Source: Kappaphycus alvarezii (lineage: Eukaryota; Rhodophyta; Florideophyceae; Gigartinales; Solieriaceae). Taken from it: 64,000 bases of DNA. A program made the position numbers and the translations under genes. Location of the stretch: the NCBI GenBank assembly GCA_002205965.3, contig NADL03000483.1, forward strand, positions 1,612,001 to 1,676,000. The letters are read 5' to 3'. The notes beneath the pieces were generated by a model. It searched no databases. It was not told where the DNA came from and saw nothing but the letters and a program-made list of their open reading frames with translations. Shown piece after piece: positions 1 to 9,598 of this stretch; position 1 is the stretch's first letter, and each line of letters begins with the position of its first letter.

Positions 1-3000
1 TTGCCAATATCAACGACGTGGCTTACCGAAACCGGGGGATCTATTGCATCTGTGTCAAAGAGCAGCACTGAACAAAGAATAAATCATTGTGTTGCCGAAA
101 ACAAGCTTTGGGTGCTCTCTTTCAAAAAGACTTCACGTTGACTTCGGTTTACATATGAAATGGTTTTGACGAGGCAGAATTAAGGACTGAAGCTTTCCGG
201 GTAGCCCCACATGCTTAATTTTCGTCATACTGTAGTTTATCAAGTACATGTACGGTCGTTCAGTTCAACCGATCCTGCAAGCTATACGGTCGAACTACAC
301 CGAAAAATGAACCATGTACGCACTCTCCACTGATGACACACCCTCTTAAGGTGTGTATGCATGCTTGAACTGGAAAGTGACCATTTATGGCAACACTGTT
401 GTTAATGAGAGTATTGAAGGCACCCTAGAATTTTCTTCCGTCCCCTTCGCTGGAGTAGGCATTGGTCAAGCCCTTGCCGGGTTGTATCTGTTTAGCAGTC
501 CCAATTAAATCTTTAAACAAAGGTCCCAGTTTCCCCCCTAAAATTATTCCGCATTTCGCTATTCACAAAAGATGTGCGATCCCATAGTACATTTATCGGG
601 TTTGATAAAGTGTGCAGAGCAGAATAAAACCATTAATGCCCACCTCAGTTTACTCCTCCAGGAGTAGTGCACATTATTTTCGTGGAACTGCACATCGAAG
701 CTATGGAACATATGTACATGTATACCTTGGACTTACTGTACTGAACATATCTACGAGTACTGTACAGTATTTCTTTTTGCATAAACGTGACATTACAGTA
801 TTATTGGTAAACTGGGGCAGCGTGAGTGAGTAGAATGACCAGGTACGATACAGTGAACTGAGAATACTGTAGATATACCTGGTGGGAAAACGGAAATATC
901 CAAATTGGCGGGAAACGGGCATCTGAAGCTGCTCATTTCACGAAGACAACATCTTTTGCCCTGAAGAGCAGAACAAGTCTGAAACTATTAGCCATTGTGA
1001 TACCTCTGAACTTGTGCCATGTTAATCATGCCGAGCGGAGGAGCAGGTTCTGGGTGAATACTTTCTCAGTGATGGACGGCAAAACAAGAGAGTTCAACGC
1101 GTTTTGTGACGAGCAACGACCGCTGCGTTTTCGGATACTGAAAGGAAACAGGCATTCTCGTGGAGATGAAGCACAGAAAGGAGGCATATTCGAACACGCA
1201 CGCGGGAAGCAAAGACTAGTTCAAAGAATAGTTCTTGCTGATTAATTGTATGTGCTCGCCTTCTGTGTCCAAACTGAAAATCAGTAGTCTTAAATAGAAT
1301 TAATTTGTAAATCCGGTGCAGTACCCGCTGCGAAATACTGCCATATCGCGTCCACAAGCTTTAATAGGCATTACTGGAAGGGAGGCACTATCCGAAATGC
1401 ACTATATGAGACTCGGTGCTATGCTGTGACTGCCAAAGGCTGCATCGAAAGGCACCGCTGGGGACTTCTGAGGTATCATAGGTCTTGTGCCAAAAAACTG
1501 GGCAATAATTTTTTTCATTTTTGATCAACTATAGTTTTATCACCCGTAATTTACGGGACGACTGACACCCTTTTTGGCAACCCTGTGCAGTACTGCTGTA
1601 AGCGACTGTGTACAGCTGTTGAGCAATGCGTCCGAACAGCGAACATTGGTCGCACAAATTGGGATGAAACCATTTGAAATTTTGAAGTCGGCTCTAAAAA
1701 CCCCAAAGGCCCAGTACACTGTTCCACACGTGTGCAATGGTTTTGACCATAAAAAATAAGACAAGCAAGTCATGTGCGCGGAGAAATTTGCTGCCTGCAA
1801 TCCATGATGTTTGGGACGGAAATGGACACAAGCATACGTATTCGAGGGCCAACAAGATTGCCAATGTCCTGTTGTTGCAGTGATCCGTCTCACGTCCTAA
1901 AACGTTACGTAGTGAGGATGTTTTCCCGGGCGTTTTGACAGGATCTCCTAATTAGACAACGAGCCTCCATCGTAGAAATCCCGCTGTCTGCACAGCGTTT
2001 CAGGATTCACGCAGAATAATCATTCCCTTATCAACAAATGACGCAAGAGTCGTCAGGCTCACCGAATCATCATTGGCACACTGTACAAGCAGCGCGCGAT
2101 AAAGGGGTGAAAAGCATTTTCAACGTATGGTGACTCCTTGCGGTGTCCTGCGATGATGAGGTAATCACTTGTGGCCACTAGCTTAAGGACCGGCATGAAC
2201 TTTTTTTGTGGACATGATTGAAATTATCAGCGGTCAACGGTGTGGCAGTCGTTTTAGGGAGTCGATGTTTCCTCCAAGAATTGCAAAGTGTCTTTGAACA
2301 TGTGAGCCTGGCATGTCCTCTCTGGTCAAGGATAGGTGGAAGATTCGTAAGTCTCAAAAATAGTACACGCGGTTTCAACACTGACATTGGCGTGCCGTGC
2401 GACTGTTGTGCTACTACCAGTTTGGCGGGAGGTGGTTCAGCAAGAAAGCAAAATGTACTGTAAAACTCAACAGCTAAGGTATTTGTTGGATGGCGGGAGA
2501 CTGTAAAACATCGTGCACCACTGCACTGTACAGTACAGTACATCTCGTGTGGAAAGCCACCAATATCCGTAATGCACGGAAGGATCGGTGTGGAATTTGC
2601 TGGAAATACTGTACAACTGTACCCTCCAGGGTTGACTTACTAATCAATAACCTGACCACACGGTATGGTCCAAGAGGCACATTGGTACACACAGCAGTAA
2701 TCTGCGCAGCCGCCCACCGGGGAATTCCTTTGTTTGCATTTTAGATGTTTGCAGTGAGCGGCACAGCGCCTAGCGTCCTCTGTGGCATCACACCTCGCTA
2801 GAAGCAGAGCAAAGCAATTTCCCCCAATACCCTTTCACTCTGAAACTGTCTCAAGTCGATTTTCTTTACTATGCACCATTACCGTATCCACTTCGCGACC
2901 AATACTATCGACCATCCTCTCTTGGCTCAACTAGTATCAGAACCAACAGACTGCAGTACATAGTGCAGAGCAAATCATGATTGCCGTCTAAATCCTTCTC

Positions 3001-3167
3001 AGATTTTGCCATGTGCACATCTGCGGTGCCTAAGCAATTGCCACCCCGGTCGGAGTGTAACTCAAGCAAGGTAACCATTAGCTCCATGACTTTGAGTCTG
3101 TATAGGCGTAGACAGCACAAGACCCCTGTGTCTCATATAATCCTGAGCACAAAGGTTTCCAACCACA
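1..3167. other. Intergenic DNA, no supported gene
   Basis: No reading frame here is convincing. The open frames are about 120 codons or shorter, and several overlap each other on opposite strands (for example around 1540-1893 and 2178-2543), which is expected of non-coding DNA at this base composition. The stretch contains several short palindromes of the TACTGTACAGTA type, for example at 758-769 and 2525-2534. A weak plus-strand frame at 997-1245 is rich in charged residues but matches no family I know. Confidence 0.5.
758..769. repeat. 12-nt perfect palindrome TACTGTACAGTA
   Basis: Perfect self-complementary 12-mer. The same 12-mer recurs at 7060-7071, and close variants occur at 2525-2534, 5361-5370, 5494-5505, 6467-6475, 6703-6713 and 20894-20902. 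It belongs to a dispersed palindromic motif family concentrated in the first 9 kb. Confidence 0.8.
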
Positions 3168-3274
3168 TTAGTTTCCCATCTTGTCAAATGACCGTACAAA
3201 CTCATCCGAGATGAGAGCATCCGCCTGCCTCAACGCCTTCCTCTGAGTCAGAAAGTCACGACGAATGGCCACAA

Positions 3275-4858
3275 CTAAACGCAATTGCCAGCGAAGCACG
3301 ACCTCAATCTTCCTGCATGCTTCCGCCACTGCAGCTGCCTGAACACCTGCTCGAAAGCTTGCTGCCTTGCCAATTCTCGGGGAGTCCAAGGTCCCAAAAT
3401 TCCCTGTGTAATCGAGGCCCTCGTAACCATCTTTTCCTCTAACAAATGCGGTCCATGCGTCAGAACTACCTTGTAAAGCTCATTGATTTCGGCCCACATT
3501 TTCTTCATGTTTGCATTTCCACGTAGAAACCCAAAGCGCCATTTGGATAATGGACGCGTCAACCCAAACGTTCCAGCTGGCGCAGACGCCTTCCTCGCTG
3601 CTCTTTTTTCTTCACGGTGCGACGTTAGCACAGATGACGCCTCAGTGCACAAGCTGTCGATGTCCACTAAAACAGACCGATCAAACGCAGAATCCGTTCG
3701 AAATCCTCTGTGCCCCCTCCAATCGGTCCTCGGTGAACCATCGGATACCGTGCCTTGTGAAACTGGACTCATGGGCGGAATTGATTCCTCATCTGCAACC
3801 TCATCATCCTGTCGGAGAGAAAGCCCTGCCAACACATCAACTGAATTCCCACCGTCCCTCCTGCTTCTGTCGCTCCAAGATGACCTCTGCACATTCGGTA
3901 AACTCAGCTTGGGTGCACTTCGCCCCACTTTTGAACTGCTATCATTCCACCAACTGGCGTCACCATACGGCATATCTGATGAACCTCTTTCGAATTGCGG
4001 CGCATTGTAACTCAACGCACGCTTGACGACGAAAGGAAGTAACCCGTTTTCGGAGCGTCTCGGCAACGAACGCTGGGACCGTAGGACATTGTCTCTGTTC
4101 GCGGGACGGTCATGTGCCGTGGATGGGGTCAACGGCCCCACACTGCGAGAACTAGAACGTGAAATACGTCGACCAAAGTTGCGTCGCGTATCTGCGGGGA
4201 ACGAATCCGTTACTGCAGCCGTACTTGCAGTGGTTGCAGCTTGAGACTCTGGCTGCGAATGCGGTCTGTCATCACGGTCCATGTCAGTGAGACTGGTGCG
4301 AAGATCGTTTGCCTTGGAGAAGACCACGGAAAGCATGTGGTGAATTCGAATCTGGTCTTGAAGGGTGGTAGCAATTTGGTCGAGGAGAGTAGCAAGTGAT
4401 TCGCGACGAACGTGAAGCGTGCGAAGGTGTTGGGTGCGCGGAGAGAGTTGTGTGCCCAGAAAATGCTTCGACTCTATGACACGCATTCTAATCTGGACTT
4501 CGTCCAATGTTCGAATACGATCGACAAGATCTTCCAGACTTCCGTTACATTTTGCGAGGGCCATGTGAAGAACTCGCTTGGCGCGATCATCTGCTTGAAT
4601 GAGGAGGTCTTCTAGACGGATACGGACGGCTTCGTGACGATCACGCTGGGTCTGTATGGAGTGAGAGGCTCGAAGTTGGACGGCAAGAGAATTGTACTCG
4701 TTGAAGAGGGCTCTGCGATGAAGAAGTGACGTGACTGGTCGATGACCGATTGGCTCAAGAGTGGGAGGAACAGGAATCGGGGATAGGGGACATTGTAAGG
4801 AGGCACGAATGGGAGGAGGTGATGGTGGACGGCGGTTTACATACTCGGCATAATCCAT
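3275..4858 (-). CDS. Intron-free 527-aa protein of unknown function, predicted coiled coil plus Ser/Arg-rich linker
   Basis: This is the longest open frame in the window and the best candidate for a real host gene. I start it at the ATG at 4858: the context is strong (A at -3, G at +4), and the open frame further upstream has only a TTG. Residues about 1-40 are proline-rich. Residues about 45-190 are rich in Leu, Arg, Glu and Gln with helical, coiled-coil-like spacing. Residues about 190-420 form a Ser, Arg and Asp-rich, probably disordered linker. The C-terminal 90 residues are again helical and basic, with several Trp. I see no signal peptide, membrane segment or enzyme motif. The last dozen residues look unlike the rest, and another frame stays open to 3168, so the C-terminus may be frameshifted. 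Family and function are not recognised; an adaptor or structural role is only a guess from the architecture. Confidence 0.75.
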   Translation of the reverse strand: MDYAEYVNRRPPSPPPIRASLQCPLSPIPVPPTLEPIGHRPVTSLLHRRALFNEYNSLAVQLRASHSIQTQRDRHEAVRIRLEDLLIQADDRAKRVLHMALAKCNGSLEDLVDRIRTLDEVQIRMRVIESKHFLGTQLSPRTQHLRTLHVRRESLATLLDQIATTLQDQIRIHHMLSVVFSKANDLRTSLTDMDRDDRPHSQPESQAATTASTAAVTDSFPADTRRNFGRRISRSSSRSVGPLTPSTAHDRPANRDNVLRSQRSLPRRSENGLLPFVVKRALSYNAPQFERGSSDMPYGDASWWNDSSSKVGRSAPKLSLPNVQRSSWSDRSRRDGGNSVDVLAGLSLRQDDEVADEESIPPMSPVSQGTVSDGSPRTDWRGHRGFRTDSAFDRSVLVDIDSLCTEASSVLTSHREEKRAARKASAPAGTFGLTRPLSKWRFGFLRGNANMKKMWAEINELYKVVLTHGPHLLEEKMVTRASITQGILGPWTPRELARQQAFEQVFRQLQWRKHAGRLRSCFAGNCV

Positions 4859-5170
4859 TGTGGGGATGGGTGGTAAGGGAGGAAAGATGAGTCGTGGCAA
4901 CTATTTGAGAATAGTTGAAGGGAACGGTGGAACAGGAAGACGTGAATGTGTTGGTTTTGGAAGATTTATAGGCAATGATGAGTGTGGAAGTAATCGGAGG
5001 GGCAGTGGGAGGAGAGGAGTGGGCAGGCGTAAAGGAGCAGATCAGGGGCAAAGAAGGAGGAAAGGTTGAGAAATTATGCGGCAGTAGCTGGAGGTGGGCG
5101 GTGGTAAGGACGACGGTGGCGAAGGGTGATCGGCGGAATTTCGTGCGGAATCCTATTTTCAAATGAAGCG
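4859..5170 (-). promoter_or_regulatory. Pyrimidine-rich leader and promoter region of the 527-aa gene
   Basis: The 300 bases upstream of the start codon are strikingly purine-rich on the plus strand, so the minus-strand leader is a polypyrimidine (CT-rich) tract. It runs directly into the ATG. This is the composition expected of a transcribed leader or pyrimidine-rich core promoter, not of coding DNA. A long minus-strand open frame through it (to 5381) is proline, serine and threonine-rich because of composition and is not called as a gene. I see no clear TATA box. Confidence 0.4.
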
Positions 5171-5360
5171 GCGACTCAAACAATGTTGGGTAGCCAGTAC
5201 CTGTACATATTTGTTGGATTGCAGCTACGTTGATACACCGTGAAAAGGGCGTATTGGACGTATTCACTGAATCCGGTAGTTGTACAGGACATGAGAGGTA
5301 CAGTGTGCATGGCACTCCAAAGGTTGCCTTTTTTGGAGGCAAACATGCAGAGCATCCTGC

Positions 5361-5399
5361 ACTGTACAGTACTGTACACAATTGTACTCCGTACAGTAC
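5361..5399. repeat. Tandem GTAC palindromes
   Basis: ACTGTACAGT at 5361-5370 is immediately followed by ACTGTACA, and GTACAGTAC follows at 5391-5399. The three overlapping copies can pair with each other in several ways. Confidence 0.7.
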
Positions 5400-5493
5400 C
5401 GTAGAGCGGAAAAATACAAACAGCCCCTGTTGCTCCTGTGAGCGCTGAGGTTTGCCGGGATCCTCTAGATCCCCACTTGGCTGCGCAATTCTT

Positions 5494-5505
5494 CACTGTA
5501 CAGTG
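5494..5505. repeat. 12-nt perfect palindrome CACTGTACAGTG
   Basis: Perfect self-complementary 12-mer of the same family as the sites at 758 and 7060. Confidence 0.75.
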
Positions 5506-5928
5506 CTCTGTAAAACCCATCACCCAATAATTTCAAAGTTATTTTTCCAAGTCGAGCAGACCGCTTTCCCTCTTGATTCTCTGTACAGTTAGTCTGTAAT
5601 TTTACTGTAATGTTAGAATTGAATGTTTGCATTACAGCGCTTCAAAAAGTAAAAAATTCAACCATGTACAAAAAGTTACAAAGTGCGGTGGAGCATGGCT
5701 CTATATAAAAATTTGAAAATATAACTGTTGCAACCCTTGAAACGCTTGGAGCAAATTGCCGCAGCTCCAATCATACGCAGTAGTGTGGTGTGCTCGACAT
5801 GCTAGGATGAGGTGCCATTTCCATTTTGGCCCATGTGATGATTATTTTTTTGAAGCCTGCAGAATTATGCTTTTGGGGAGAAGGAAAATTAATACTGTAA
5901 GGTTTATCTCCTTCAGAGCACTGCCAGA

Positions 5929-5977
5929 ATATTGTACAGCATGCTGTACAATATGTACAGTACCAGAAGTACTGTAC
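5929..5977. repeat. 26-nt perfect palindrome next to a 9-bp GTAC hairpin
   Basis: Positions 5929-5954 form a perfect 26-nt palindrome centred on GCATGC with ACAGCATGCTGT at the core. Directly after it, GTACAGTAC (5955-5963) and its complement GTACTGTAC (5969-5977) form a perfect hairpin with a 5-nt loop. Together they make a 49-nt block that is almost entirely self-complementary. No gene overlaps it. Confidence 0.85.
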
Positions 5978-7059
5978 TGAACTGCATGTACCGTGTGCTC
6001 CGCGCCTTCGGCCCTACTGGCTAATGTCAAAGGACGTTTCAATACTGGAGTAGGATAGACTTCTCTTTGCACACGAGGTGCCCGAAGTGGTGAATGTTTC
6101 TATAAAAAGTACTGAAGCTACTCCACGATACCGCGCTACAATGCTCATGTTGATACTGTCTTGCTGCGTAAACACTTTGCAGTAGAACATGGAGGCTTAT
6201 CAGTGACATTCAACTTTTCTCGCATGTAACAATGCACACGTGTAGAGTGTCAACATTATCCAGATATTCACTCCACAAGATAATCACAGGTCGGAGAATA
6301 TCCATAAACTCTCAAATTACAAGTGTTTCAAACCTCTGTCCATTTGTCAGCACTTGCGAATCGACTCAGGAATGTCGGCCCACTTCTGCCAGTGAAGGTC
6401 CTCAGTATCCTTGAAGGGCGAACCATTGGATCTTGTCATTGGCTGCCACCAAAAACACTGAACATAGTACTGTACTGCACAGTGCCATGTACGAAACCTT
6501 GAAGGACACAGGAATGGTACCTTCAAGTAAGACAAATTGGACTCTCTGCCTTACAAAACTGATAAAAAGCAGAATTGCCAGAAAAATTCCTTCTGTTGTA
6601 CCGTACGGAACGAAAATTTATTGGTTGGTATGGAGAATACCGTAAAGTCTCGAAAAGACAAGTAATACTGCTGTAAACTTGGGACATCAGTGGATCCTTC
6701 GAGGTACTGTACCAAAGTGCAATCCAGAATTGAAAATTTGATTGCTGTACTCTGTGCACTATTGCGGAAACACTTGGCTCGACTGACAACACGCTGTTCT
6801 CTGTACGGTACTGCAGGTACTGCCATGTCCCGCCAGTAGCTGCCTCGCTATTTTAATAATTTTGGACTAGTCAAAGCAATCAACAGCGCAGATTGGCCGA
6901 GCGCATCTAATATCCTATGTACAGCATGTGCAACTGTAAATTCTGAAATGCTTACATTACGTATAGCCTCCCTGGAAAGACAGTCCAATTTGAGATTCCG
7001 TTCAGTACCCAAAGGGAGTAAATTGGCATTTTACTGTTTTGCGACAACGAATAGTTTAG

Positions 7060-7071
7060 TACTGTACAGTA
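7060..7071. repeat. 12-nt perfect palindrome TACTGTACAGTA
   Basis: Identical to the palindrome at 758-769, more than 6 kb away. Confidence 0.8.
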
Positions 7072-7515
7072 AGCAATGTAGTGGTACTTAATGCAGTAAA
7101 ATTTGAGACATGACAGAGTTGAGACCTTGCCAGGTTGCTACTGATACATATACCAGGTTTTGGCATTACCGTAGGCCTTGTTCAAAACCCCTCCCAACAG
7201 ACATTTGGCGTTACTCGCCGCAGGATGAGAGGACAATTTATGCCGCGCATCAGCGATCGGAATGGCTGTCCATGCGGCAATGGGGGTCGCAACCCGATTG
7301 GTCAAGTGCCGAGCAGCCGGGTGCCAGCTCCCAAGTGTGGAGAGTGGAAGGGCAACAAGCCATGCCCAGGACCCTTTGTTCCTACTGTATTAATTCAGTA
7401 AATGGGGTTCGTTTACTGCCAATGGTGAGAATTAAAATCCTATTTACAGTACATACAGGAGGAAGTTTAATGCGTTCAGTATCTACTGTGGACTGCGCAC
7501 GTCCTAACTATACGG

Positions 7516-8829
7516 TTAAGATCTAACCGGATGTACTTCGTCGTCCGTGCGCATCGGTGCTCGGGACAGGATAGCTTCGGCGATGGAGGACCACAGGGTG
7601 CAACTCAGTCGCTGGTAGATACGGCGGCGGACAATGCCAACTGTCGAGTGACACTTGGACGCGATCCGCGGAACTAACTCCTCGATAAATGCAATAGTTC
7701 CAGGGGAAGGGGCACCTAGGGAATCAAACGCCAGAGGTCGAAACGTGAAGTTCGGCGTGTAAGGCGCAGAAGATGGGCCAGTCGATGGAGCGGGGAGTCG
7801 TCGGGCGATGTTGCGTTCCAGGGTTGTAACCTTGTCGCGGGCCGCCAGTTCAGCAGCGCCTCCGGCAGCCTGGGTCGCCTTGGTGCGAACTGCGGCCTTG
7901 AACGGTGAAACGACGGTGATGTCACAGGCAATGGGGCGCAACGTTGTGCCTTCCGGGGTTGGTGGTGGTTGTACAAGGATATCGGCGGGGCGGAGCTCAG
8001 TGCCCGGGACGAGGAACGGAACCTCTTGCCGAGTATCCAGACCCGCGGCGCGGGTAACGTGCGTCGCAATCGCATTACATAGCGAGTTGTGGCGGTGACG
8101 ACGGCCGAAACCAGGGCAGCAGAGGTCGGCGGCGTGATCCCCGAGGGTGTCCAAGGGGTGGTCACAGTGGTGGCAGTTGAGGGCCATGGAGTCATCATAC
8201 ACTGGCAGTCCGAGGTGACGGCGGAGCATGGTCTGCCAGTGTGTAGTGTGGACCTTCGTAGCTGCCGTGGGATGAGCGAAGAGAAACGCCGCAGCGGGGC
8301 TGCGGCGGAACGCTAGGCCACGGATGCGATGTCGAATGTCGGCGTCGCTATGGGCGGTCGGGTTTGGGGCATTCTCCCAGGAGTCGTCGTGCCAATGTAC
8401 TCTTGCCCGCGCCTCTTGCTGCACCCGTTTGAGAAGGGTTAGTGTGTTGGTGGGTGAAGCAGCTAGAGTTGGAGGGTCAAGGGTGGAAAGGTCGACTATT
8501 CCGGGGATGGAGAGGGCGAAACGGCGGAGAGAAGGCCCAGCCTGACGGAGGAGGAAGGACCGGTCGCCGCGGTAGCGGCCAGAAGCTAGTGCACAAGCAC
8601 GCGGCGTGGCGTATGCGGAAGTTCGCTGCCGTGCGGGCGCAGCATCAATGATGCTGGCGGCGGCAGCGCCGTGGAGGCACGAGGCAATGCTTTCGAAGCC
8701 CTGGCCTCCGAGGTGCATGGGGAGGCACACTTGGTCCCAGGCTCGGTCCGTGAGAGCTATGCCGTGTAACTTTTCATACAGTATGAACTTAAATGCAAAC
8801 CATGTTTCAAAATCTCCACTGCGAAAAAC
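7516..8829 (-). pseudogene. C-terminal part of a LINE polyprotein with zinc motif and restriction-like endonuclease (5'-truncated)
   Basis: Uninterrupted frame that begins without a start, in the region following the reverse transcriptase of a non-LTR retrotransposon. Numbering below is from the first methionine-equivalent codon at 8730. Near its start is the LPMHLGGQGF segment typical of these polyproteins after the RT thumb. Residues 186-214 carry a Cys/His motif: CHHC, then GDH at 197-199, Cys204/205, and RHRH at 211-214. Then come Glu236, RPAD ending at Asp250, and Asp270 in ACDITVV, the pattern of a PD-(D/E)XK restriction-like endonuclease. In known elements this nuclease nicks the target DNA for target-primed reverse transcription. 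The reverse transcriptase itself is missing, as expected of 5'-truncated LINE insertions. GC content is high compared with the flanks. The frame has no internal stop, so the insertion may be fairly young. Family assignment is from motif recognition, not a search. Confidence 0.8.
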
Positions 8830-9598
8830 TCAGCATTTCCGCCAACTTGAAGATAGCCAGTAGCTCAGTCAGCAAGCAGACGGCTCTTCAAGTGATCACA
8901 AAAGCGGAATGTCGTCTAGGGAGAATACGACAGTACTGTAAGGTATAACTCTCGCCCTGGAGTATCGGTCCAAGGCTCGGCTGGCGAGCAATCATTCCAC
9001 ATTACGGAACCGTGCGGTATTGTGATGGATAAGTACTGCACTGTGGAAAGCATCTTCCCAATGACAAAGAACGGAGTCAGCATGACAAGACTTTGTCATT
9101 TATGCACGAATAAAATTGAAAAACTTCACTTGTCACTTCGCCGAGAGGCCACAGGCGTCGACGGATCAATGCAACATCTGTTGTGCTAACCAGATCCGCG
9201 AGGGGTACACTCATGTATCGCCTGGGTACTCAGCGAAATGTTATCTTACAGTACCAGTTCAGTAGCTGGATGTTCTTCTGCACGTGGTATGAACATCCAC
9301 TTTGGTCACTAGTGTCGCTCTATTCATGAAAAATGTCCTCTCGAAAGAGAAACAGTGATCTTTCCTTATAAAGCACAGGGCGTTGCAGTTCTTTAACGCT
9401 CTTCCTGGCGGCACCCTTGGTTCCCATCATCTTATTCCGACAAGGTCTCTACGCCATCACGACAGTATCAACACAAGCGCAGAATTTGCGCAGGTTAGTT
9501 GAGTAGTTGGAAAACATTTATAGAAATCATGACAGATAGCATGAGGCAGGTGGCAAATGTGTTAATGTTCCGGTCACTTATGCTCGCCAACCTCACGA
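8830..9598. other. Intergenic spacer between two LINE remnants
   Basis: No open frame or domain is supported. It contains isolated CAGTACTGTAAGG and TTACAGTACC motifs of the GTAC family. It separates the minus-strand LINE fragment from the plus-strand one. Confidence 0.5.

Larger units (their letters stand above)
5171..7515. other. Intergenic DNA with palindromic motifs
   Basis: No gene is supported. The region holds the densest set of GTAC-centred palindromes in the window (5361-5399, 5494-5505, 5929-5977, 6467-6475, 6703-6713, 7060-7071). Plus-strand frames at 7110-7526 and 7135-7401 overlap each other in different frames and have no recognisable domain. The last part may be 3' untranslated sequence of the minus-strand LINE that ends at 7516. 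Confidence 0.5.

Noticed and set aside
3483-4026. Plus-strand frames of 171-175 codons
   Set aside because: They are the opposite strand of the 527-aa gene and have no domain of their own.
4755-5381. 208-codon minus-strand frame
   Set aside because: Covers the CT-rich leader and the start of the 527-aa gene in another frame; Pro/Ser/Thr composition is due to the pyrimidine tract.
7110-7526. 138-codon plus-strand frame
   Set aside because: Overlapped by a second frame, no domain, and probably in or near the 3' region of the minus-strand LINE.
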